DNA from: Bin87 sp965243255
Lineage (GTDB): Bacteria > Chloroflexota > Dehalococcoidia > Lucifugimonadales > UBA3495
DNA length: 64,000 nucleotides
Direction: 5' to 3'
NCBI GenBank assembly: GCA_965243255.1
Contig: CBDEUH010000004.1
Coordinates: forward strand, 930,001 to 994,000
Both the position numbers and the translations under genes were made by a program. Of this stretch, positions 57,123 to 64,000 are shown piece by piece; the first letter of the stretch is position 1; each line of letters starts with the position of its first letter. The notes beneath the pieces were generated by a model. That model was not told the DNA's origin. It searched no databases and worked only from the letters and a program-made list of their open reading frames with translations.

Positions 57123-57152
57123 GTCGGCGTCGCGCTGCTACGCGACGCCGAC
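57123..57152. promoter_or_regulatory. 12-bp perfect inverted repeat, hairpin leader of the small zinc-ribbon gene
   Basis: GTCGGCGTCGCG, loop CTGCTA, CGCGACGCCGAC. It lies 29 bp upstream of the ATG at 57182. No T-tract follows, so it is not a classic intrinsic terminator; a leader hairpin or a protein-binding palindrome is possible. Confidence 0.55.
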
Positions 57153-57181
57153 TGGACGAAACCTGTGGGGAGGTTCCGACC

Positions 57182-57466
57182 ATGGAGTATGGTACCACCG
57201 AATCGGGCGGACTTTCGAGTTCGCCCATTGAAATTGCACGACAACATCTGGCAACGGCAATCGACGGTTGTTTGACCGCGGACTTGCCGACGGACGTGAT
57301 CCACGAATTGGTCCTCGATGCCCTGTACCAAGCTGACATTCCCCTGCCGCCGGTAGTGGACGGACCGTGCGTCCACTGCGGCGCTTTTCTTTTCGCCTAT
57401 ACGGCGGACGGCTGGTCCAACCTCGTGGAAGAGCCGTGCCGTCGCTGCGGCCTTTACCGCTGGTAG
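57182..57466 (+). CDS. Small zinc-ribbon protein
   Basis: 94 aa; ATG with GGGGAGG eight bases upstream, which fixes the start although the frame is open from 56972. A helical N-terminal half (IEIARQHLATAIDGCLTADL) is followed by a C-terminal zinc ribbon with CVHCGAF and CRRCGLYRW. Family unknown. Preceded by a strong hairpin. Confidence 0.6.
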   Translation: MEYGTTESGGLSSSPIEIARQHLATAIDGCLTADLPTDVIHELVLDALYQADIPLPPVVDGPCVHCGAFLFAYTADGWSNLVEEPCRRCGLYRW

Positions 57467-57532
57467 CATTTAGCGAGAAAACATCACCTCACTGCAGGAC
57501 GAGCTCCAGTTGGATGGGGCGAAACGTCAATC

Positions 57533-58933
57533 CTATTGACCGCAATACGGCAACCCCGTCTGCTCGTCCGGTCGTCGGTTAGTCTCACGCCAGTGGGAGG
57601 GGACGCACCCCGTGAGTTGAGTTTCGAAAAGCAACACGCTTCGCGGATTGGGGATTTCCCCCAGCGCTCTTGGAAATTCGCCGCTGAGTTTGGTCTCCGC
57701 CAGGTGGATGAGTTCGAGACGGGTCAAATTTCCCAGAGAGTCAGGGATCGGCCCACTGATGTCGTTAACGTCCAAAGCCAGGCGGGTGAGGTTCACCAAT
57801 TTGCCCAACTCCGGAGGGATGGGTCCCTTGAGTTGGTTCCGGTAGAGAAACAGGGTATGGAGATTGGCCAACTCGCCCAGCTGGGGTGGGATCTCACCCG
57901 TGACTTGGGTGCCAAATATCCGCAAATCCTCGATTTCGGTGAGGCCGGATAGGCTCGCGGGCAACGTTCCCGAGAGCGGGTTGATGCCAAGGTCCAAGAA
58001 GCGGAGAGTTGGCAGGTCGCCCAACTCCGGAGGAATGTTTCCCGACAGATTGTTATTTTTGAGATCGATACTTATGACATTGCCCTGGTCATCGGTAGTG
58101 ATGCCGTACCACTCCTCCAAGGGAAGGTCGGTGAGCCAATTGGTCCGGTCTTGCCAGTTGTCTCCGTCGGTGGCGGCATACAAGGCGACCAGCGGCGCGG
58201 GGATGCCCGCGTAGGGATTTTCCCATGTGAGATCCGGGGCGGGCGTGGCTTCTTGGGATATGCTTTCGGCCAGACAGGCGCAATCGGGCGCGGACGGGTT
58301 GAGGTAGTGGTCATAGGACGTTTCGAAGTCGGCATGTAGGAACGGCGTCGGCAGGGTGCCGGTGAACCCGTTGATGTCGATGCGTACCGCACGGAGGCTG
58401 GATATTGCAGCCAGTTCCACCGGGACGGGACCACTGAGCTTATTGTGGGAGACGTCAAAAGTTTCCAAGCGACCAAGTTGCTGGAGGTTTGTGGGAAGCT
58501 CGCCAGTCAAATTATTGCCCCGCAGGTTCAAATGAACCAACTGGTCGAGTTCAGTGATGTTGGCCGGTATCCCGCCGCCCAACTTGTTGCCCGCCAGGCG
58601 GATTGCGGTAACTCGACCCTCCTCGTCGGTGGTGACCCCGTGCCACATATCCACGGGCAAGTTACTGAGCCATCGGCTGTTGTTGGCCCATTGGTCGCCG
58701 TTGGTGCTGCGGTAAAAGGACTCCAGCACCGCGCGGTCGCCCTGACCTCGCATCATGGTGGGGGTAGGGGCCGAACTGTGTGTTGCCACGGGAGTGGGTG
58801 AAAGGCTTGCCGCAGGCGTGAGCATCGCCGGCGGCTCTTCCTGCACTTGGCAGGCGACGGTGACCACCATCAAGGATACTATCGCCAACCCAACAACCCA
58901 GAGCGTCCTCAAGTCATACATCGCCAGTTTCAT
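57533..58933 (-). CDS. Leucine-rich-repeat lipoprotein
   Basis: I start at the ATG at 58933 because GGAGGCGGG lies just upstream; the frame is open to 59095. The 466-aa product has a lipoprotein signal ending VTVAC, a short Pro/Thr/Ser spacer, and two blocks of plant-type leucine-rich repeats (pattern L.xLxLxxNxLxGxIPxxLGxLxxL). Each block is preceded by an ALxxFYxxTNGDxWxxxxxWLS cap. About nine to ten repeats in all. It should sit on the outer surface and bind protein or glycan ligands; such repeats are common in host-associated bacteria. The C-terminus ends CGQ with a Cys pair around the last repeat. Confidence 0.85.
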   Translation of the reverse strand: MKLAMYDLRTLWVVGLAIVSLMVVTVACQVQEEPPAMLTPAASLSPTPVATHSSAPTPTMMRGQGDRAVLESFYRSTNGDQWANNSRWLSNLPVDMWHGVTTDEEGRVTAIRLAGNKLGGGIPANITELDQLVHLNLRGNNLTGELPTNLQQLGRLETFDVSHNKLSGPVPVELAAISSLRAVRIDINGFTGTLPTPFLHADFETSYDHYLNPSAPDCACLAESISQEATPAPDLTWENPYAGIPAPLVALYAATDGDNWQDRTNWLTDLPLEEWYGITTDDQGNVISIDLKNNNLSGNIPPELGDLPTLRFLDLGINPLSGTLPASLSGLTEIEDLRIFGTQVTGEIPPQLGELANLHTLFLYRNQLKGPIPPELGKLVNLTRLALDVNDISGPIPDSLGNLTRLELIHLAETKLSGEFPRALGEIPNPRSVLLFETQLTGCVPSHWRETNRRPDEQTGLPYCGQ

Positions 58934-59684
58934 CCCGCCTCCGGATTTGAGGGGCAGCGTCGACCTGTGCCACGTCGAGGTAAGGACGGTACCGCCTGCC
59001 ACAACGCGGACCGCGTTTCGGCTGAAACCTGAATCTACTCGCCATCGCCACCGTCCGGCCCTGGTTTGGAGTTCCCTGTTGTTTGCTGATGACATGACTC
59101 CATCGCACTCCCCGCCACAAAAGGTACGGCAGCAGTGCGGCGCTAGTCGAGATTGCTATGTACCCAATCGTTTGTGGGCATTGGTACCTGACGACGCCAT
59201 TGCAAACGACCAATTGGGCACCGTTCAAAAGGTGGCAACCAAATGCTTCGAGCGGGTGCCAAATTGCGGGTGCGGATTCGGCGCATTTATGTTGCCGTCT
59301 TGCGCTTAACCGCAGCGTGGCGTTCGCCCTATTCCAACATGTTTCAAACGAACCTTGTTTGCCGTCTTGTGAGGTTGGAGAATTTGCCTTTGGCCACTAA
59401 ACCGCCGGCGCTTGGCGCTTGAGGACTCTTCGAGGGATTGGCACACCCCGGTGGCGTACCTAGCCTGAAGTAGTCCAAGCCACCGTGACACGGAGACGGG
59501 CGAATAACGTCAATATCCCATTGCGTGCATCCGCCGCACATTTGGGCTCAGCAGGAAGAATTTCGCTGCTCAAGCCTGGTTGAACTGACAACTCCCGTCC
59601 GGAGTATGCCTAAGGACGCTAGGTTCCCTAGCTGACGCCGCCGCTCGTGCGGTACCGGTCACTTGCAACAGGAGGAAAATACAC
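58934..59684. other. Intergenic region upstream of the ABC binding protein gene
   Basis: No gene recognised over about 750 bp. The right end carries AGGAGG nine bases before the GTG at 59685. Confidence 0.4.
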
Positions 59685-61487
59685 GTGCCTACCACGAAGA
59701 TGATATTGACGATCCTGGCGGTGTTCGGGCTCGTGGTCGCTTTCAAGGCCGCTGGTCCGGCGAGCGCCGCCCAGGGATGCCCCACGTATTGGCCGACGGT
59801 AGCTGAGCATGAGGGATTCTTCACCGACACTGCCGGCGGCCGGTGGTTCATCATAATCGCCACGGACGACAACGGCTACACCACCGGCCGCGCCTACGTG
59901 GCCGACCACGGCTACGATCAAGGGTACGACCCCAGTCCGGTTTCCCATGCAACCCTGGCGCGCGGCGGGCAACCGGTAACGGAAGTTCAATGTCGGGTTG
60001 GGGACGGCGCCTACGGGGAGCCGATTCCATATGCCAAGGTGCTGCGCCTGCATGGGCCGGAGCCACAGGGTATGGACCCCCTCCTACCCTGGCACGACCA
60101 AGTGTACCTCCACGAGGTCTACGAGGGACTGGTGCTGGTCTCGCCGGACATGACCGTCCAGCCCAACCTGGCTCAAAACTGGATGATAGCCGACGAGGGT
60201 CGCACCTACACGTTCAACCTCGACGCCGGGGCCACGTTCCACGACGGTCGATCCGTCACCGCCCACGACGTCAAATGGTCGTTTGAAAGGGCGGCGACCC
60301 CGGGCGTGTACGGCCACGACATCTTCTTCGGCAACGTAGTCGGCGCCACCGCCAAGTTCAACGGCGATTCCGATGGATTGGACGGCATCACGGTGGTGGA
60401 CGATCGCACCTTGCGGATCGAGTTGGTAAAACCCGCCTACGACTTACCGGCGCGGCTTTCGTACCATCAAGCCCACGTGGTGGACCGCCACACCGTGGAT
60501 TCAGAGAACGACTGGCGTCAGGTTCTCAACGGCACCGGTCCCTTCAGGCTTGAGGAATACGTCCCAGGGGAAAGGCTCGTTTTGGAACGGCATACCGGAT
60601 ACCACGGGCCGCAACCGAGGCTCGACAAACTGCATTTCAGCCTGGTTTCGGCGTGCGAATGCGAAGAGCTGTACGAAGCTGGCGCACTGGACCTTTGGCG
60701 GGTTCCCTGGTACCTGGCCGGGAAATACTCGGAACATCCCGACCTGCACCGGGGTCCGGTCGAGTGGCATAACGACTATCTGTTGATGAATCCCACCAAG
60801 GCTCCTTTCGACGACCTTAACGTCAGGCTGGCGTTGAACTATGCTGTTAACAGGGCGGAATTCCCGGCATCGGAGGTCGGGGCGGTCCCGGCGTTCACCA
60901 TTGTCCCACCTGGAATGTCCCACTACGGCGTTGACGGCTACGATTACGACCCGGAGCGGGCCAGGGAGTTGCTGGCTACCTCGAAGTACGGAGCGGACTT
61001 GGCGTCTTATCCGACCATCACGTTGACGGTTCCAGGGTGCTGGTGCCCAGTCAATGAGGCGGTGCTCGATAGTTGGATAGCGCTGGGATTGCCGGTTGAA
61101 ACGGTGAGCCCCGAAGGAGGATGGCCTGAGTACTTCAACGATTTGGGGGAGGGTCGATACCAGTTGGCGAACGGCAACTGGGTGGTGGACTATCCCGAGG
61201 TCTCTTCGTTCCTGTACGACCTGTTCCACAGCGACGGCTTCCAGAGCTACTATGCTGGCGACCCCGAACTGGACGCGCTGTTGGATCGTGCTTTGGGCGA
61301 ACCGGATATTGCTGCCCGGAACGAACTGTTCCGGCAGGCCGAGCTTAGGTTGACGCGTGAGATCGCGCACTGGGTGCCCCTCTACCACCACGAGCGCCGG
61401 TTTTACCTCGCGCGCCCCGGTGTCACGGGATTACCCCTGGCCCCAATGTCGCTGCCGCTGGGCAGGTACGTCGACATCGCTCCCTGA
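59685..61487 (+). CDS. Peptide/nickel-type ABC transporter substrate-binding protein (SBP family 5)
   Basis: 600 aa; GTG with AGGAGG nine bases upstream. A signal peptide (MILTILAVFGLVVAFKAAGPASA) is followed by a unique segment of about 90 residues. A full family-5 binding protein comes next: GMDPLLPWHD, VYEGLVLVSPDMTVQPNLAQ, the YTFNLDAGATFHDGRSVTAHDVKWSF signature, and NGTGPFRLEEYVPGERLVLE. It would deliver oligopeptides, nickel or similar solutes to an ABC permease. No permease or ATPase gene is adjacent, so it is an orphan or uses a distant transporter. The extra N-terminal segment is unusual for the family. Confidence 0.9.
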   Translation: MPTTKMILTILAVFGLVVAFKAAGPASAAQGCPTYWPTVAEHEGFFTDTAGGRWFIIIATDDNGYTTGRAYVADHGYDQGYDPSPVSHATLARGGQPVTEVQCRVGDGAYGEPIPYAKVLRLHGPEPQGMDPLLPWHDQVYLHEVYEGLVLVSPDMTVQPNLAQNWMIADEGRTYTFNLDAGATFHDGRSVTAHDVKWSFERAATPGVYGHDIFFGNVVGATAKFNGDSDGLDGITVVDDRTLRIELVKPAYDLPARLSYHQAHVVDRHTVDSENDWRQVLNGTGPFRLEEYVPGERLVLERHTGYHGPQPRLDKLHFSLVSACECEELYEAGALDLWRVPWYLAGKYSEHPDLHRGPVEWHNDYLLMNPTKAPFDDLNVRLALNYAVNRAEFPASEVGAVPAFTIVPPGMSHYGVDGYDYDPERARELLATSKYGADLASYPTITLTVPGCWCPVNEAVLDSWIALGLPVETVSPEGGWPEYFNDLGEGRYQLANGNWVVDYPEVSSFLYDLFHSDGFQSYYAGDPELDALLDRALGEPDIAARNELFRQAELRLTREIAHWVPLYHHERRFYLARPGVTGLPLAPMSLPLGRYVDIAP

Positions 61488-61616
61488 GGCACCGGACAGC
61501 GCCGGGGATCAAGGGGAGGATTGCCGTTTGCGGGAAGGGACCTTGGCGAAGCGCTCCGGTCGCACACTGGGACCTGTCAAGAATCTGTTCGCGTGCGTCC
61601 ATTTCTCGGCGGCCGG

Positions 61617-62297
61617 TTATGGATCCATAACTCCCGCCTCGTCATCCAGCAGGCCGTTACGGACGGCCCAGACGACGACTTGCTGCTTCGACTCGACGCC
61701 CAGTTTCTCCTGGATGCGGTAGATGGCGTTCCTGATGCTCACCGTACGGTTGCCCCTTGCCTCGGCAATCTGAGCGTACGACATCCCGCTGGCGAACATT
61801 CGCAGGATTTCGTGCTCCCGGTCGGTCAACTTTTCGAGCGGTTGGCCGGCGTCGGCCTCACGGCGGTTCCGTATCATTTCGAACACTCGCCTGATGGACT
61901 GTTCCGGGATGTGAAGGCGACCCTGGGCGACTTCCCTCACGGCGGCGGCCAGTTCCTCCGAAGCGGCATTCTTCTGCAGGTAACCCGTTGCACCGGCCGC
62001 GATGGCATCGACCACGGCGTCCTCCACCGTCGATGCCGTGAGCATCAGGACGCGGGTTTCAGGAAGCAACTCCATAATGTCCCGGCAGGCGTCGACGCCG
62101 TCCTTGTTAGGCATGATCACGTCCATGATAACCACGTCAGGCTTGACCCGCTGTGCGGCGCTCACGGCCTCGACCCCGTCCGCCGCCAGGCTAACAACCT
62201 CGAGGTCTTCCTCGCCATCCAGGGCGTCCCGCAGGCCGGTCCTCATAATTGGATGGTCGTCCGCCACCATAACCGTAGTCCGTCGCTGTTCGGGCAT
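61617..62297 (-). CDS. NarL/FixJ-family response regulator
   Basis: I start at the ATG at 62297, preceded by AAGGAGGTCGAA; the open frame reaches 62318. The 226-aa product has a receiver domain with acidic pocket VADDHPIM and phospho-acceptor Asp in VVIMDVIMPNKDG. The C-terminal LuxR-type helix-turn-helix is LTDREHEILRMFASGMSYAQ...SIRNAIYRIQEKLGV. It lies 25 bp downstream of the histidine kinase gene, in the same operon, and is the kinase's partner. Targets unknown; the upstream SBP gene is convergent and may or may not be regulated. Confidence 0.92.
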   Translation of the reverse strand: MPEQRRTTVMVADDHPIMRTGLRDALDGEEDLEVVSLAADGVEAVSAAQRVKPDVVIMDVIMPNKDGVDACRDIMELLPETRVLMLTASTVEDAVVDAIAAGATGYLQKNAASEELAAAVREVAQGRLHIPEQSIRRVFEMIRNRREADAGQPLEKLTDREHEILRMFASGMSYAQIAEARGNRTVSIRNAIYRIQEKLGVESKQQVVVWAVRNGLLDDEAGVMDP

Positions 62298-62322
62298 TTC
62301 GACCTCCTTCCGGCTCAAGAGC

Positions 62323-63618
62323 CTAATGAGGTAATTCGCAGGTGATGGTGGTGCCGCCGCCGGGCCCGCCTGTCTCCACGATCAGTTTTCCGCCCAGCCG
62401 CGCAGCGTCCGCCGTCATTCCCCGAAAACCTCGGCCTCGGGTCACGTAGTCGTCCGGCAGGCCAACGCCGTCGTCCCAGACGGACAGCCGCACCGCGCCG
62501 GCGTCGAATTCAAGCCTCACCTCGACGCGATTAGCATGGGAATGCAGGAACGCGTTGGTAAGGGCGTTGTGGGCAATCGAGAACATGCCGGCCCGCGTTT
62601 CCACGGGAAGAGGCGGCTCCATCCCCGTCTGGTACATCTCGGCCGAAACCGCCGAGATTTGGGCAAAGGTTTCGGTGTGCGACCAGAGGACTCCGCCCAG
62701 GTCTCTTCCCTCAAACAGGGGGCCCTCGTCAATGGGACGCCGCAGTTCCCACATGGCGGCTTTCGACAGTGCTGAAGTTGCCGTCAGCGTGTCGGCCAGT
62801 TCGACGTTGTCCGGGCCGGCCAATCTCACGGCTCGGTCGACCCCCATGGAAATCATGTAGGCGCTCTGAGCGGCCGTGTCGTGGATGGCTTGGGAAAGAT
62901 CGACGCGCTGTCGGTGCAATTCCCGCTCTCGCCCGGCGGACCGCTGCTGTCTGGCCCGCTCGAACCGCGTGATCAGGCTTACGCACAGGACGACCCCAAA
63001 CATTGCCATGATCCTGGCTAGCAGGGCCTTCTCCTGGCCGGCGTCCAGATCGAGGCCGATGACCCCCAGGGTGACGGTCGAGTATGCCGCGGCGACCGCC
63101 GTCGTCCAGAGCAGGCAGAGGCCCAAAGAGGGGAAAACCGCCGCGAAGAGCGCCAGAGCGGGGAAGTAGGTCACGTAGACGAAAAGGTGGAATTCACCAC
63201 CTACTATCACGCCGCCGGTGATGAGTGCGACGTCCATTGCGCTAAGGGACAATAGCCAGCGCCAAGTTACGGTTCGCCTACCACGGAAGCGGTAGTGGAC
63301 GAGGCCGTTGAACACCACCAGGGGCACGAGCAGGAAGAGGAACAGATACTGCCCGTCCGAGGCCAGCCAGAACCCCGGCCGGTAGGCGAGCTCAAAGACG
63401 GCAACGAGCCCGACTAGCCACCGCATCCAGACGGAAACTCGGGCGGCAAAAAGCGCCACCTCCGGGTCGGCGTGGAAGGCCCGCCGGGCCCATCCGCGCA
63501 GGGCGGTCTTGAGCGTAGCCAAGCTCACAGCCCTCAACCCAGAGGCCCATTGTCGTACCCTCGGCGTCGGGGTTGTTTCGCCAGAACCGGCCTGTGACAT
63601 CGGTGTGGATGCAGTCAT
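62323..63618 (-). CDS. Membrane histidine kinase of the NarL-partner (HisKA_3) type
   Basis: 431 aa. About five to six transmembrane helices between residues 60 and 215 form the sensor. Then comes a HisKA_3-type dimerisation domain with the phospho-acceptor His in QAIHDTAAQSAYMIS (HDxxxQ), and an HATPase_c domain with N-box IAHNALTNAFLHS and G-boxes WDDGVGLPD and GRGFRGM. The sensor is integral-membrane without a large outer loop, like kinases sensing lipid or membrane state. Paired with the response regulator just downstream. Confidence 0.88.
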   Translation of the reverse strand: MTASTPMSQAGSGETTPTPRVRQWASGLRAVSLATLKTALRGWARRAFHADPEVALFAARVSVWMRWLVGLVAVFELAYRPGFWLASDGQYLFLFLLVPLVVFNGLVHYRFRGRRTVTWRWLLSLSAMDVALITGGVIVGGEFHLFVYVTYFPALALFAAVFPSLGLCLLWTTAVAAAYSTVTLGVIGLDLDAGQEKALLARIMAMFGVVLCVSLITRFERARQQRSAGRERELHRQRVDLSQAIHDTAAQSAYMISMGVDRAVRLAGPDNVELADTLTATSALSKAAMWELRRPIDEGPLFEGRDLGGVLWSHTETFAQISAVSAEMYQTGMEPPLPVETRAGMFSIAHNALTNAFLHSHANRVEVRLEFDAGAVRLSVWDDGVGLPDDYVTRGRGFRGMTADAARLGGKLIVETGGPGGGTTITCELPH

Positions 63619-63730
63619 AGGTAAAGGGCATCAAGAAGCTGGTATTCGCACCTCAAGATTACCGCCTCGAATGCAGCGCTGTCGAGACTCAAATGCTCCC
63701 TGTCCATAGAGGTCTTTCAACCCTTACTAA

Positions 63731-64000
63731 CGATGGCATACGAACTCCCCAGTCAAAGACTTTGACCTGGGCGCGTTGCAGAGCTTCCAAACCCAGGCCA
63801 CCTCCGAGGACGGGTCTCGCCCGGACCTGGTCGGCTATGATCAGACGTCCGCGAAACGCTTGATCATCGAGTCAACGTTCTGGGCCACCCTCCTTGAGGA
63901 CCAGCCCAACGTCGACTTCGGCCAACTGATGACAGAAGCCCCTGGGGTTCTGATGTTCGTTGCCCCCGGTGCCAGAATCGAAACGCTGCGGGCCAAGATC
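63731..64000 (+). pseudogene. PD-(D/E)xK nuclease-like protein, truncated fragment
   Basis: The plus strand from just after a TAA at 63728 to the window end reads SFQTQATSEDGSRPDLVGYD, then RLIIESTFWATLLEDQPN and GVLMFVAPGARIETLRAKI. This follows a PD-(D/E)xK-like pattern of 'GRPDLVGxD...xLIEAKFWAxL...QPNxYLxxL...LLFVAP'. No start codon exists in the visible 5' part, and the expected Lys of E-x-K is Thr (EST). It continues past the window edge. Probably a decayed or inactive member. Confidence 0.5.

Overview
The window is a GC-rich bacterial chromosome segment. I think it comes from a Chloroflexota lineage of the Dehalococcoidia/SAR202 type, possibly host- or sponge-associated. The grounds are several giant secreted Ig/FN3/cadherin-like proteins, lipoproteins with Pro-Thr 'PTPTP' linkers, a GAF-PAS-kinase-receiver-winged-helix fusion, and an imuB-dnaE2 mutasome. 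This is inference from protein style; there is no rRNA or other phylogenetic marker here. No tRNA, rRNA or CRISPR array was seen.

Layout. 1-5.9 kb: a partial coiled-coil protein, an MNT-HEPN nucleotidyltransferase, a small HTH protein, a membrane-anchored 845-aa surface protein and a small single-TM protein. 6.2-18.6 kb: two giant tandem surface-protein genes on the minus strand, preceded by a decayed third copy. Their 3' ends and flanks are near-identical, and 300-bp repeats occur inside the larger one. 18.7-28.3 kb: an HTH relic, a one-polypeptide two-component system with a good promoter, then an island carrying a 995-aa HEPN-type protein. The island is bounded by a second copy of the kinase gene's 3' end, and that copy is split by a complete 2500-bp IS21-family element with a 7-bp target duplication. 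28.5-33.4 kb: a PIN-like protein, decayed fragments including an IS21-type transposase piece, a small membrane protein, and a phosphatase/ADP-ribosylglycohydrolase fusion. 33.5-41 kb: an FN3-repeat exoprotein and a frameshifted DUF11/cadherin-like exoprotein, divergent from a CRP/FNR-type regulator with direct repeats between them. 42.6-44 kb: a membrane-bound XRE regulator.

44.3-50.9 kb is a DNA-damage cluster. imuB and dnaE2 run right from a 22-bp palindrome, while a secreted HNH/Excalibur lipoprotein gene and an SRAP-domain gene run left from it. 50.9-55.2 kb is a second island-like stretch bounded by a duplicated 3' end of dnaE2. It contains lipoproteins, a paralogue of the small single-TM protein, a transposase relic and a broken DUF5615 PIN-like toxin. 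55.3-64 kb: a zinc-ribbon protein with a HEPN-like motif, a small zinc-ribbon protein behind a 12-bp-stem hairpin, an LRR lipoprotein, an orphan peptide-type ABC binding protein, a NarL-type two-component pair, and a PD-(D/E)xK-like fragment at the edge.

The most notable structural pattern is that two unrelated genes (the hybrid kinase and dnaE2) each have a diverged second copy of their last ~140-170 bp about 4 kb downstream. In both cases the homology stops at or within a few bases of the stop codon, and the DNA in between is accessory. This looks like islands inserted at the 3' ends of protein-coding genes by an unidentified mechanism.
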